A stretch of DNA of 64,000 nucleotides from Desulfuromonas acetexigens (GTDB lineage: Bacteria; Desulfobacterota; Desulfuromonadia; Desulfuromonadales; Trichloromonadaceae): assembly GCF_900111775.1 (NCBI RefSeq), contig NZ_FOJJ01000012.1, positions 363,162 to 427,161 on the forward strand, read 5' to 3'. The translations under genes and the position numbers were made by a program. Below are positions 1 through 8,658 of the stretch, piece by piece; positions within the stretch are counted from its first letter, which is position 1; every line of letters begins with the position of its first letter. The notes under the pieces are model-generated. The model was not told the DNA's origin and ran no database searches. It saw only the letters and a list, made by a program, of their open reading frames with translations.

Positions 1-22
1 CTTCGGCCGGGGAGGAAGGTAA

Positions 23-826
23 ATGAAAAAACTGTCTTTGTTGTTGGTGGTCGTATTTTTGCTGTTTGCATCCATCGCCTGGGCTGGGGATTACGTGATT
101 GGTGAAGGGGATGGCTTGAATGTCGCCGTCTGGGGAGTTCCCGAACTGAGTGTTTCCGTACTGGTGCGCCCCGACGGTAAGATCACCCTGCCGGCCGCCG
201 GCGACGTCAAGGCCGCCGGACTGACCCCGGTCGAGCTGAGCAAGGAGTTGACCACGGTCCTTACCGACTACGTCAAGACGCCGATCGTCACCGTGACCGT
301 GGCGGGGATCACCAACAATCGCATCTATATCTCCGGTGGCGGCGTCCCCCCCCGGGTGTTGAGCCTGCCTGGTCGCAGCTCGCTCTTCAAACTCCTCTGC
401 GGTATCGAGGGGATCGGTAACGCCGACCTGCAGCGGGGCTACGTCATGCGCGACGGCGAAAAACTCGCCGTCGACATGCACGATCTCTTCAACAACGGCA
501 ATATCAAGGCCGATATCGATCTCCGCGCCGAGGACATCCTCTTTCTGCCGACCAACGAGTTGAACAAGGTCTACGTCGTCGGCGCCGTCAATACGCCCCA
601 GGGCATTATGTACCGGGACGGTCTGCGGGTTCTCGATGTCATTCTCGAATCGGGAGGCTTCACCAAGTTCGCCAAGGCCAGCGCGGTATTGATCCTGCGC
701 AAAGAAGGGGACGACCGCCGGCGCATCAAGCTCGATCTCGACGGCCTGATGAAGGACGGTGAGTTGAACGAGAATCTCGAATTGCAGCGGGGCGACTACG
801 TGATTGTCCGCGAAGGAATGTTCTAA
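23..826 (+). CDS. XrtA-type polysaccharide export protein (Wza/SLBB family)
   Basis: Periplasmic/outer-membrane polysaccharide export protein of the Wza family, expected to form or feed the exit channel for the exopolysaccharide. The 267-residue protein begins with a signal peptide ending AWAG and has no lipobox cysteine, unlike classical Wza. A Poly_export domain (about residues 22-100, with YVIGEGDGLNVAVWG and RPDGKITLP) is followed by SLBB-like segments (VYVVGAVNTPQG near 188, RGDYVIVREG at the C-terminus). GGAGG lies 6 bases before the ATG. It heads a co-directional set (chain length, kinase, barrel, ATPase), the usual order in exosortase A EPS loci. Family assignment is firm; the exact channel role is inferred. 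Confidence 0.93.
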   Translation: MKKLSLLLVVVFLLFASIAWAGDYVIGEGDGLNVAVWGVPELSVSVLVRPDGKITLPAAGDVKAAGLTPVELSKELTTVLTDYVKTPIVTVTVAGITNNRIYISGGGVPPRVLSLPGRSSLFKLLCGIEGIGNADLQRGYVMRDGEKLAVDMHDLFNNGNIKADIDLRAEDILFLPTNELNKVYVVGAVNTPQGIMYRDGLRVLDVILESGGFTKFAKASAVLILRKEGDDRRRIKLDLDGLMKDGELNENLELQRGDYVIVREGMF

Positions 827-840
827 TAGAGCTGAACGCT

Positions 841-879
841 GATCCTTCAGTTTTTTCAGCCTTCAGCCTTCAGCCTAAG
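841..879. repeat. TTCAGCC short repeat cluster
   Basis: Between the export and chain-length genes the sequence repeats the motif CTTCAGCC three or four times in tandem. The same motif recurs at 4706-4785 between two other genes of the locus. It looks like a low-complexity intergenic repeat and is not coding. It sits just ahead of the next ATG, so no strong ribosome binding site is visible there. Confidence 0.6.
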
Positions 880-887
880 GTTAACCC

Positions 888-2486
888 ATGGATTCTCCGA
901 TTCTTCAGCTCAAGAAGTACCTTCATGCACTCTACAACCGGCGTTATCTCTTTGTGCTGGTAGCCGGCACCGTCGCGGCGCTGATCGTGGCGGGAAGCTT
1001 TTTCGTGCCCAAGAAGTACGAAGCGAAGAGCACCGTCTTCATCGAGAAAAACGTCATCAACAGCCTGATGAAGGGTCTGACCGTTTCTCCGTCCATGGGA
1101 GACAGGATTCGGGTTCTGCGCTATCACATGCTCAGCCGCGACATGGTATTGCGCGTTTTGAAAGAGCTGGATATGGATGTGAAGGTCCCCAATCCCCAGG
1201 AGTTCGAAGCGCTGATCAAGTACTGCCAGGCCGAGACCAAGATCAGCCTGCGCGGGGATGACCTTTTCTTCGTGTCGATCGTCGACCCCGACCCCGAATT
1301 CGCCAAGAACTACATCAACGCCCTGGTCGGCGCCTATGTCGAGGAGAACCTGGCCGCCAAGCGGGAAGAATCCTTTGGCGCCAGCCGCTTCATTTCCGAA
1401 CAGGTTACCTTCTACAAAAACAAGCTCGACGCCATCGAGGACGAAATCAACCAGTTTCGGAAGAAAACCGGCATTTTCTCTTCCGTCTCCGAAGCTTCGA
1501 TCATCGACGAAATCAAATTGGTGGAAGAGGAACTGAAGGGCTTGCGCGTCAAGAAAAACGAACTGCTCGCCACCATCAAGACCATCAGTGAACAGCTGAA
1601 GATGATGCAGTCCATGGCCTCTTCCGGGGGGGGCGCTCTTTTCGACATGTCCGCCTCCGTCGGCGACGGTCGCATCGCCGCGTTGCAGGCCAAGATCGAC
1701 GAGTTGCTGCTGGTTTACAACGAGCAATACCCCGCCGTGGTCAAGCTGCGGGAACAGATCGCCGAACTGGAAAAGCGGCAGCAGACGGAAACGGTCGAGG
1801 CGCCTCCCATGCAGGAGGCTTTCAACCCGCTGGAGGATCCGATCTTCGTCGACCTGCGGATGCGCATGAACACGACTCAATCCGAGCTCAACGCCCTGCT
1901 CGCCCGGGAAAACGAACTGCTCAGCCAAATCGAAAACAACAAGCGTATTCTCGCCAATTTCCCCGAGGACAAGAAGGTTCTCGCCGACATGGAGCGGGAG
2001 CGGGCGATGAACCGCAACGTCTACGAAACGCTGCTGGAGCGGGCCGGCGTCTCGGAAGTTTCGAAGCAGTTGGAGGTTGCCGACAAGGCGACGACCTTCC
2101 GCATTGTCGATCCGGCGATTCTGCCCATTATCCCCGTGGGGATGAAACGGGTGGTGATGATGCTGATGGGGCTCTTTGCCGGGTTCGGTGCCGGGCTGGC
2201 CGCCGTGGTGGTCTTCGAAAAACTCGACGACAGCGTCAAGGATGTCGATGCCCTGCGGGCCATGGGCATGACCGTTCTCGCGGAAATCCCTCTCATGTAC
2301 AGCGAGGTTGAAGCCCGGGCGACACGGCGCAAGGATCTGACCGTCTACGCCTATGGCGGGCTCTGCCTGGTGTTTGTCGGGGCCATGGTCGGGCATGATC
2401 TGTTGGGCCTGACTTTGGTGGATCAGGCCATCGGTTACTTCCATCTGGATAAGCTTATGGCCGATGTGGTTGGGGTGATCCGTTAG
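888..2486 (+). CDS. XrtA-type chain-length determinant (GumC/Wzz family)
   Basis: Inner-membrane polysaccharide co-polymerase that sets chain length and couples polymerisation to export. The 532-residue protein has a Wzz N-terminus with a membrane segment (about 22-43), a long periplasmic coiled-coil region rich in Glu/Lys/Leu (about 160-370), a second membrane segment after the typical Pro-rich IVDPAILPIIPVGMKR (about 403-420), and a further hydrophobic stretch near 490-508. There is no fused kinase domain; the kinase is the next gene. This matches the exosortase-associated chain-length family in length and architecture. Confidence 0.93.
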   Translation: MDSPILQLKKYLHALYNRRYLFVLVAGTVAALIVAGSFFVPKKYEAKSTVFIEKNVINSLMKGLTVSPSMGDRIRVLRYHMLSRDMVLRVLKELDMDVKVPNPQEFEALIKYCQAETKISLRGDDLFFVSIVDPDPEFAKNYINALVGAYVEENLAAKREESFGASRFISEQVTFYKNKLDAIEDEINQFRKKTGIFSSVSEASIIDEIKLVEEELKGLRVKKNELLATIKTISEQLKMMQSMASSGGGALFDMSASVGDGRIAALQAKIDELLLVYNEQYPAVVKLREQIAELEKRQQTETVEAPPMQEAFNPLEDPIFVDLRMRMNTTQSELNALLARENELLSQIENNKRILANFPEDKKVLADMERERAMNRNVYETLLERAGVSEVSKQLEVADKATTFRIVDPAILPIIPVGMKRVVMMLMGLFAGFGAGLAAVVVFEKLDDSVKDVDALRAMGMTVLAEIPLMYSEVEARATRRKDLTVYAYGGLCLVFVGAMVGHDLLGLTLVDQAIGYFHLDKLMADVVGVIR

Positions 2487-2528
2487 TTCCTGGTCGAAGA
2501 GAATTTTGTTTGCATAGTCGAGGTTTTC

Positions 2529-3416
2529 ATGAGTCGTATTGAAAAGGCCATCGAAATGGCCGCTAAAAAACGTCAGGCCATCGCTCCCGTTTCGCCCGAA
2601 CCTTCCGTCGAACCGACGCAGACCCCGCCGAAGGCTGAGGAGATCGTCACTCCCAGTGCCGTCGCCACTCGGGAGCCGGGCCATTACGAAGCCCGGCACG
2701 AAGTCTTCGCCAGCGTGCCGCCGCCGGTGATTCGCAACCCCTTCTTGGTGACCGCCACCGGTGAGACCGGACCCGCTTCCGAGCAGTACCGTAAACTCAA
2801 ATCGGCCATCGTCAAGCTCGCCCAGCTCGGTCGCTTCGACAAGTCGCTGATGGTCACCAGCGCCATCGGCGGCGAGGGCAAGACCCTCACCTCCATCAAC
2901 CTGGCCATCACCCTGGCCCAGGAATTCGATCACACGGTGCTGCTGGTGGAGGCGGACATCCGTCGCCCGACCATCATGAAATACATGGAGATGGAGTCCC
3001 CCGTCGGCCTCACCGATTGCGTCCTCGACGGCATCGATGTCGGCGACGTGCTGGTCAAGACCGGCATCGGTAAGCTTTCCATTCTCCCCGCCGGGCGCAC
3101 GGTTCCCAATCCGGTGGAACTCTTCTCCTCTAACCGCATGCAGAACCTGCTGCTCGAAATCAAGAACCGCTATCCCGACCGTTACGTCATCGTCGACACC
3201 ACGCCGCTCTTGCCCTTCGCCGAGCCCCAGTTCATCGCCGGCGCCGTCGGCGGCGTTCTCTTCGTGGTACGCGAGGGCTATACCTCCACCGACAAGGCGG
3301 TCAAGGCCCTCGGTCTGCTCAAGAACCACAACCTGCTCGGGGTGGTCTGCAACGGTGTCAGCCAGGTGCACAGCGGCGGAAAATACGGCTACTACGGGTA
3401 TTACGGGTACAAATAG
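2529..3416 (+). CDS. XrtA-associated tyrosine autokinase (BY-kinase)
   Basis: Cytoplasmic bacterial tyrosine kinase that partners the preceding chain-length protein. The 295-residue protein has a Walker A variant (GGEGKTLTSINLA, about residue 117), a Walker A' (LLVEADIRRP) and a Walker B-like VIVDTTPLL. The C-terminus is a tyrosine cluster (YGYYGYYGYK), the usual autophosphorylation tail. The N-terminal 80 residues are Pro/Glu-rich and probably flexible. It is encoded 42 bases after the chain-length gene. The split membrane/kinase arrangement is typical of exosortase A loci. Confidence 0.94.
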   Translation: MSRIEKAIEMAAKKRQAIAPVSPEPSVEPTQTPPKAEEIVTPSAVATREPGHYEARHEVFASVPPPVIRNPFLVTATGETGPASEQYRKLKSAIVKLAQLGRFDKSLMVTSAIGGEGKTLTSINLAITLAQEFDHTVLLVEADIRRPTIMKYMEMESPVGLTDCVLDGIDVGDVLVKTGIGKLSILPAGRTVPNPVELFSSNRMQNLLLEIKNRYPDRYVIVDTTPLLPFAEPQFIAGAVGGVLFVVREGYTSTDKAVKALGLLKNHNLLGVVCNGVSQVHSGGKYGYYGYYGYK

Positions 3417-3451
3417 GCGGTAACCCGATTAAATGTCGAAGAGGTGTGATG

Positions 3452-4705
3452 ATGTTGAATTCTTTGAAATTAGCCGTGCCCCTGCTGCTGGCTGGACTTT
3501 TTATCCCTGGCACGAGCTGGGCCGAATTCCGGGCGACTCCGTCCTTCTCCCTGCGGCAGGAATATAACGACAACATCTACCTGGAACGGGACAAGGAGGG
3601 GGATTTCGTCACCTTCGTCCGTCCCTCCCTGGATATCCTCTGGAGCACCCGGGTTGTCGATTTGACCCTCGATCTCGGTCTCGAATACGAGAAATACTGG
3701 GACAACAGCGACGAGGACGAACTGCGGCCGAGCCAGGGGGCGCGTCTCGACTCCACCTTCAACCTCTATCGCGACGCCCTCTTTCTCCGGGTCACCGATA
3801 CCTACGAACGCGTACCCATCGACGAAGGGGACAAGGGCGCCGTCGACAACAATCTGGTCAACCTCACCGACAGCAACCGCCTGGAGATCAATCCCTACCT
3901 GCTGCTCCAACCCCTGCGCACCCTCCAGGCGCGTTTCGACTATCTCTATGAAAATGTCTGGTATCGGGAAGAGGAAGGGGACGACGCGGAAACCCACCGC
4001 TATTCGGCCGTCCTGACCCAGCAGCTCACTCCGCGGATCAGCGCCGATCTCACCGGATCCTTTACCCAGTTCCGTCCCAAGGATGCCAGCCGTTCCCTCC
4101 TCGACGACACCGGCGAGGAAGAATACGACCGCACCGATGCCGGCGTCGGCCTGCTCTGGCAGGTGAACGACCAGCTCGCCCTGCGCGGCGACGTCGGCCG
4201 CGCCTGGCTCGACTACGAGTTCAGCGACGATTACGATTCCACCCTCTTCGGCGGGCAGGCCGACTACCAGATCTCCGTCGCTTTTTCCGTTGGCGCCGCC
4301 TACGAGGAAGACATCTCCGCCAGCGTCGAGGACGGCGCCCGTGAGCGGCAAAAGGCCTCCGCCTATCTCGCTTATGCCGACCGTTCCAATGTGCGTCTCA
4401 CCGTTTTTCAGACCCGCGACGACTATATCGAAATCGACCGGCGGGATGACGGCATGGGCGCGACCCTGGACGGCGATGTGCCCATCACCAACAAGAAAGG
4501 GATCGCCTGGCTGCTCAGCTACACCGACTACGAAGAGGGGGATTTGGAGGAGTACCAGCGCTACGGCGGCCGCCTTGAATTCTACCATCAGCTGCGTCTG
4601 GGCCGGGTTTCCCTCGGCTACACCTACAACCGCAACGATTCGGATATCCCCTCGGAAGATTACGACAACAACATCGTCTTCGCGCAGGTGGCTTTAAGGT
4701 GGTAA
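3452..4705 (+). CDS. XrtA/PEP-CTERM-associated outer-membrane beta-barrel protein
   Basis: Predicted outer-membrane beta-barrel of the PEP-CTERM system-associated family. It has a signal peptide (ending SWAEF), then alternating hydrophobic/charged strands rich in Tyr, Asp and Arg, and ends FAQVALRW, an aromatic C-terminus typical of barrels. It is likely the outer-membrane partner of EPS export in place of a Wza barrel (inference). Three in-frame starts lie close together (3446 GTG, 3449 ATG, 3452 ATG). GAGG at 3441-3444 best suits 3452. The function in family members is not biochemically established. Confidence 0.85.
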   Translation: MLNSLKLAVPLLLAGLFIPGTSWAEFRATPSFSLRQEYNDNIYLERDKEGDFVTFVRPSLDILWSTRVVDLTLDLGLEYEKYWDNSDEDELRPSQGARLDSTFNLYRDALFLRVTDTYERVPIDEGDKGAVDNNLVNLTDSNRLEINPYLLLQPLRTLQARFDYLYENVWYREEEGDDAETHRYSAVLTQQLTPRISADLTGSFTQFRPKDASRSLLDDTGEEEYDRTDAGVGLLWQVNDQLALRGDVGRAWLDYEFSDDYDSTLFGGQADYQISVAFSVGAAYEEDISASVEDGARERQKASAYLAYADRSNVRLTVFQTRDDYIEIDRRDDGMGATLDGDVPITNKKGIAWLLSYTDYEEGDLEEYQRYGGRLEFYHQLRLGRVSLGYTYNRNDSDIPSEDYDNNIVFAQVALRW

Positions 4706-4785
4706 GGCCGAAGACCGAAGGCTGAAGTGTCAGCCTCTTCAGTCTTCAGCCTTACCCCTTCAGTCTTCAGCCTTCTTCAGCCTGG
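4706..4785. repeat. TTCAGCC/TTCAGTC short repeat cluster
   Basis: About 80 bases of repeated CTTCAGCC and CTTCAGTC units, with the inverse GGCTGAAG at 4720, fill the gap before the ATPase gene. It is the same motif as at 841-879. Readings that start inside it are artefacts of the repeat. Confidence 0.6.
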
Positions 4786-4792
4786 ATTCTTC

Positions 4793-6025
4793 ATGTACGA
4801 ATCTTATTTCGGCCTGACCGTCAAACCTTTTGAGCTGGTCCCCAACCCACGCTTCCTGTTCAACAGCCGCTCGCACAAAAAGGCCATCAGCTATCTCAGG
4901 TACGGTTTGCAAGAGCGGGCCGGCTTTATTCTGCTCACCGGCGAGGTCGGTTCCGGCAAGACCACCATCGTTCGCGACCTGATCAACAATCTTGATGCGG
5001 ACATGGTCCTTGCCATGGTCTACAACACCCGCGCCACCGCCCGGCAGATGCTGGCCATGATCAACGAGGATTTCGGTCTGGAGGTCGGCGGCAAGGACAA
5101 GGACAAGGTCACCCTGCTGCGCGATCTCAACGATCATCTCGTGGCCCTGCATGCCGAGCAAAAACGGCCGGTTATCATCATCGACGAGGCGCAAAATCTT
5201 TCTCCCGCCGTCCTCGAAGAGATCCGCCTCCTTTCCAATCTCGAAGCGGACAACTTCAAACTGGTGCAGATCGTCCTGGTTGGGCAGCCCGAACTGCAGA
5301 AGCTCATCACCCGCCCGGAACTGCGCCAGTTGCGCCAACGCATCAGCGTCCACTGCCATCTCGAACCTCTGACCCGCGAGGAGACCGAGGCCTACGTCTA
5401 CCATCGCCTGGCCATGGCCGGCAATCGCAACGCCCTGCGCTGGCAGGAAGGCACCTTCGACACCCTCTACGGCTACAGCGCCGGCATCCCCCGGCTGATC
5501 AACGTCTTCTGCGATTTCGTGCTGCTCGCCGCCTTTGTCGAGGAAACCCACGACATCTCCCTGGAGATGCTCGAAGAGGTGATCGGCGACGTCTCCTGGG
5601 ATCGTCAGGTGGAAGCGGCACGCCTGCATCAGGCGTTGGCAGGGGGGGGCGGCGCGGCCGATGAAGGCATCTCCGACCGTCTCTATCGCTTTGAGCAGCG
5701 TCTGGCCTCACTCGATGCCATGCACGAGGAAGAAGGCTGGATCGCCCGGCGCCTCGCCGTTCACGAAGAGCTTCTCGAGCGCCTTGCCGACCGCCAGCAT
5801 GAAGATGCCGAACGGCATGACGCCGGGCTGGAACGGATTCTACGCCAACTCGACGAACTGCAGGGCGCGATTGGTCGGCTCGCGCTCCAGGCGCAACTGG
5901 CACCCTCCGCGGCTCAGCCTGCACCCCTGGCCGCAAAACCTCTCCCCGTCGAGCCGCCCCCGGCTCCCAAGGCGCCCTCGGTCCCCGGCCCGTTGCCGAA
6001 ACGTCGCTGGTTTGGGAGAAGGTAG
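4793..6025 (+). CDS. XrtA-associated secretion ATPase (ExeA-like AAA)
   Basis: AAA ATPase of the exosortase-locus subfamily, related to ExeA/GspA. The protein has 410 residues from the ATG that gives MYESYFGLTVKPFEL, the canonical N-terminus; an upstream in-frame start lies in repeat sequence and is rejected. Walker A is GEVGSGKTT (about residue 50) and Walker B is PVIIIDEAQNLS (about 133). The C-terminal third has charged coiled-coil segments and a Pro-rich tail. It probably powers or regulates an export step, as its neighbours suggest. Its TAG stop codon lies inside a GTAGGGGCG repeat. Confidence 0.92.
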   Translation: MYESYFGLTVKPFELVPNPRFLFNSRSHKKAISYLRYGLQERAGFILLTGEVGSGKTTIVRDLINNLDADMVLAMVYNTRATARQMLAMINEDFGLEVGGKDKDKVTLLRDLNDHLVALHAEQKRPVIIIDEAQNLSPAVLEEIRLLSNLEADNFKLVQIVLVGQPELQKLITRPELRQLRQRISVHCHLEPLTREETEAYVYHRLAMAGNRNALRWQEGTFDTLYGYSAGIPRLINVFCDFVLLAAFVEETHDISLEMLEEVIGDVSWDRQVEAARLHQALAGGGGAADEGISDRLYRFEQRLASLDAMHEEEGWIARRLAVHEELLERLADRQHEDAERHDAGLERILRQLDELQGAIGRLALQAQLAPSAAQPAPLAAKPLPVEPPPAPKAPSVPGPLPKRRWFGRR

Positions 6026-6181
6026 GGGCGCAGCATGCTGCGCCCCTACGTGGCATCAATGGCAAAATGACGCCACACGCACAGCCCGGGCTTTCATGGT
6101 TTTTCCGTAGGGACGGACCAAGTCCGCCCGACTTGATCGTTGGATGTTGATGCATATTGGGCGCACTCGGTGCGCCCCTAT
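6022..6181. repeat. GTAGGGGCG-type palindromes (three copies)
   Basis: Three short palindromes lie between the ATPase and deacetylase genes. The first, 6022-6049, has arms GTAGGGGCGCAGC and GCTGCGCCCCTAC. A divergent copy at about 6104-6130 reads GTAGGGACGGACC and then GTCCGCCC. A third, at about 6159-6181, reads GGGCGCACTCGGTGCGCCCC. The first supplies the stop codon of the upstream gene. The family recurs at 10319, 25432 and 26650. Confidence 0.8.
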
Positions 6182-6200
6182 CAGGGTGATTGCCGCTATC

Positions 6201-7073
6201 ATGATTACCAACTTCCTCAGTATCGACGTCGAGGATTATTTTCAGGTCTCCGCTTTCGAGAAGGTGTCGCCGCCGGATTCCTGGGACGGATGTGACCTGC
6301 GCGTTGTCGCCAATGCCGAGCGGATTCTTGCGTTGCTCGACGGGGCCGGGGTCAAGGCCACCTTTTTCGTCCTCGGCTGGGTGGCCGAGCGTTGCCCGGA
6401 ACTGGTCCGGCGCATCGCCGCCGCTGGTCACGAGATCGCCAGCCACGGTCACGGCCATCGTCGGGTCGGCACCCTCTCCCGCGCCGAGTTTCGTGACGAC
6501 ATTTGCCGCGCCAAGGGGCGGCTCGAAGAGATCGGCGGATCTGCGGTCCTCGGCTATCGGGCGCCGAGCTATTCCATCTCGCGTCAAACCCCCTGGGCCT
6601 TCGACGAACTGCTGGAAGCGGGCTACCGCTACGATTCCAGCATCTTCCCCATGCGCCACGATTTTTACGGCATGGCCGACTGGCCGCGCTTCGCCGGTTA
6701 CGCGGTAAAGGATGCCGACGGCCAGTGGCGGCCCGGCGAACCGGTGGCGGGGGAAGCCGCGATCCTGGAGTTGCCGATCAGCACCTTGCACCTGGCCGGG
6801 AAAAATCTCCCCATCGCCGGTGGCGGCTACTTCCGCCTCCTCCCCTACGCCGCCACGCGCTGGGGACTCAAACGCATCAACGAGGTCGAGGGAAGACCCT
6901 TCGTCTTCTACCTGCATCCCTGGGAGTTCGACCCCGCCCAGCCGCGTTTTCAAGGGGCCGGCTGGAAGAGCAACTTCCGCCATTATCTCAACCTCGACCG
7001 GACTGAAGGACGGTTCAGGCGATTGCTCGGGGATTTCCGCTTCGGGACGATCCGTGCAGGATTGAATCTGTAA
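6201..7073 (+). CDS. XrtA-associated polysaccharide deacetylase (DUF3473 type)
   Basis: NodB-family carbohydrate esterase expected to deacetylate GlcNAc-type residues of the EPS. The protein has 290 residues from the ATG giving MITNFLSIDVEDYFQ. An earlier in-frame ATG lies in the repeat and is not used here. Visible motifs are SIDVEDYF, with the first Asp pair; HEIASHGHGH, the metal-binding HxxxH; RAPSYSIS; and a C-terminal FYLHPWEFDP, typical of the DUF3473 tail. It is the standard deacetylase of exosortase A loci and lies directly before the FemAB-like gene, as elsewhere. Confidence 0.93.
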   Translation: MITNFLSIDVEDYFQVSAFEKVSPPDSWDGCDLRVVANAERILALLDGAGVKATFFVLGWVAERCPELVRRIAAAGHEIASHGHGHRRVGTLSRAEFRDDICRAKGRLEEIGGSAVLGYRAPSYSISRQTPWAFDELLEAGYRYDSSIFPMRHDFYGMADWPRFAGYAVKDADGQWRPGEPVAGEAAILELPISTLHLAGKNLPIAGGGYFRLLPYAATRWGLKRINEVEGRPFVFYLHPWEFDPAQPRFQGAGWKSNFRHYLNLDRTEGRFRRLLGDFRFGTIRAGLNL

Positions 7074-7088
7074 CTTCAAGGTCGTCTG

Positions 7089-7186
7089 GTCCACGGAAGG
7101 CACGGAAGACACGGAAGTAGAACCAAAAACAAAAAGATGGTTTTTTTCGGTTTTGAATTTGTCCGTGCTTTCCGTGTCTTCCGTGG
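7089..7186. repeat. Outer CACGGAA inverted repeat without inner unit
   Basis: The left arm begins GTCCACGGAAGGCACGGAAG and the right arm ends TTCCGTGTCTTCCGTGG. They are complementary and enclose about 45 bases of A/T-rich spacer. This is the outer half of the composite repeat family described at 8659-9100, here lacking the inner GGATAA unit. The arms are built of 9-bp CACGGAA periods. Confidence 0.85.
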
Positions 7187-7221
7187 AAAAAAAATTTAAA
7201 GGATTTACGAGGTTTGTATTG

Positions 7222-8247
7222 ATGAACATTCGGCTCGCCACGGACGCCGACCGCCATATCTGGGACGCTTACGTTCTGAATCACCCCGACGGCAGCCTCT
7301 TTCATCTTGACCGGTGGCGGCAGGCGATTGATCGGGCATTCGGCCATCCAAGTCATGCGCTGATTGCCGAAGAGAGGGGGGGCGTGGTCGGCCTGTTGCC
7401 CCTGGGGGAGATTAATAGTCGCTTCTTCGGGCACTATCTGGTTTCCGCCCCCTTCGCCGAGCTCGGCGGACCGCTGGCCGACACCCCCGAAACGGCCGTA
7501 AAACTTCTGGAGAAGGCGGCGGAAATCGGCCGGGAGCGGAATTGCGCCTATGTCGAGCTGAAGAACAGGCAGCCCCTGGACGGCCTGCCGACCAAGGATC
7601 TCTACGTCAACTTCAGCAAGGCGATCCTGCCCGAGGTCGAAGCCAATCTCGCCGCCATCCCCCGCAAATCCCGCGCCGCCGTGCGCAAAGGGATCGACGA
7701 GGGGCTGACCGCCGCCTTCGGCCACGATCAATTCGACGCCTTCTACGAGGTCATGGCCCAAAGCTACCATCAGCTGGGCACCCCGATCTTCGCCAAAGGG
7801 TTTTTCCGAGCGTTTCTCGAGGTCTTCGGCGACGACGTTGAAGTCATGGTGGTGCGCGAACGAACGGGCGTCCCGGTGGCTTGCGTGCTGACCTTCTATT
7901 TCAAGGACCGGGTCATGCCTTACTACGCCGGCTCCCTCTGGGAATACCGCCGACTTTGCCCCAACGACTTCAAATACTGGGAGCTGATGAAGCGTGCCTG
8001 CGAGCGGGGCTGCAAGGTGTTCGACTACGGGCGCAGCAAAATCGACACCGGCTCCTTTAGTTTCAAGAAGCACTGGGGCTTCGAGCCGACCCCCCTGGCT
8101 TATCAGTACCAGCTGATCAACGCCGACGAGATGCCGAACCTCAGCCCGACCAACCCTAAATATCAACGGAAGATCGAGCTGTGGCGCAAAATGCCGCTGG
8201 CTCTGAGCAAACTCGTTGGGCCGCCGTTGGCCAAATATCTGGCATGA
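7222..8247 (+). CDS. XrtA/PEP-CTERM-associated FemAB-like acyltransferase
   Basis: FemAB/GNAT-fold protein of the PEP-CTERM-associated subfamily; relatives transfer aminoacyl groups, but the substrate here is unknown. The protein has 341 residues from the ATG giving MNIRLATDADRHIWDAY. Readings that extend further upstream cross the CACGGAA repeat. The family signature HPDGSLFHLDRWRQAI is at about 25-40, and a C-terminal acyltransferase motif includes FDYGRSKIDTGSFSFKKHWG (about 270). It overlaps the next gene by an ATGA, so the two are translationally coupled. Confidence 0.92.
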   Translation: MNIRLATDADRHIWDAYVLNHPDGSLFHLDRWRQAIDRAFGHPSHALIAEERGGVVGLLPLGEINSRFFGHYLVSAPFAELGGPLADTPETAVKLLEKAAEIGRERNCAYVELKNRQPLDGLPTKDLYVNFSKAILPEVEANLAAIPRKSRAAVRKGIDEGLTAAFGHDQFDAFYEVMAQSYHQLGTPIFAKGFFRAFLEVFGDDVEVMVVRERTGVPVACVLTFYFKDRVMPYYAGSLWEYRRLCPNDFKYWELMKRACERGCKVFDYGRSKIDTGSFSFKKHWGFEPTPLAYQYQLINADEMPNLSPTNPKYQRKIELWRKMPLALSKLVGPPLAKYLA

Positions 8248-8648
8248 AATCGAGCGCGGCGCGGGCCTTCGGGCCGCCCCTGCTACTGATGGGGTTGATC
8301 TTCGTCCTCTCCTCCATCCCTGGCCGGGTGGAAGAGGGCATGTTTCGGGTGCTCACCGAACTCGACCCGCCCTGGCAGAACCTGCTGCACATTCCCGTTT
8401 TCGGTCTGGTGCAGTACCTCTGGCTGCGGGGTTTCGCGCTGAACGGGAAGACCGGCAAGGCCGCTGTCGTCCTGAGTTTCTTCTTAACCATCGGCTACGG
8501 GGCGCTCGACGAACTGCACCAGTATTTCGTTCCCGGTCGTTACGCATCGCTCCTTGATGTACTGCTCGACGGGGGTGGCGCGGTGCTGGGAGTGTTGGGG
8601 TTTTGGGTGCTTCGGAAGATACGTGACGACAGCTCCAAAAACGTTTAA
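8244..8648 (+). CDS. VanZ-like membrane protein
   Basis: Small integral membrane protein of 134 residues with about four hydrophobic segments, including GPPLLLMGLIFVLSSI and the conserved GYGALDELHQYFVPGR, the VanZ signature. VanZ-like genes commonly accompany exosortase A EPS loci, but their role there is unknown. The ATG at 8244 overlaps the TGA of the FemAB gene; the earlier in-frame ATG at 8181 lies deep inside that gene. About 470 bases of composite repeats follow. Confidence 0.85.
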   Translation: MKSSAARAFGPPLLLMGLIFVLSSIPGRVEEGMFRVLTELDPPWQNLLHIPVFGLVQYLWLRGFALNGKTGKAAVVLSFFLTIGYGALDELHQYFVPGRYASLLDVLLDGGGAVLGVLGFWVLRKIRDDSSKNV

Positions 8649-8658
8649 GGCCTTTTAT

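Noticed and set aside
870..3371. Very long minus-strand open frame
   Set aside because: Shadow of three well-supported plus-strand genes in high-GC DNA; composition rich in His/Gln/Gly without domains.
3470..4588. Long minus-strand open frame opposite the beta-barrel gene
   Set aside because: Antisense shadow; no start signal or domain.
5499..7241. 580-codon minus-strand frame across the ATPase and deacetylase genes
   Set aside because: Begins in CACGGAA repeat and runs antisense to two real genes.
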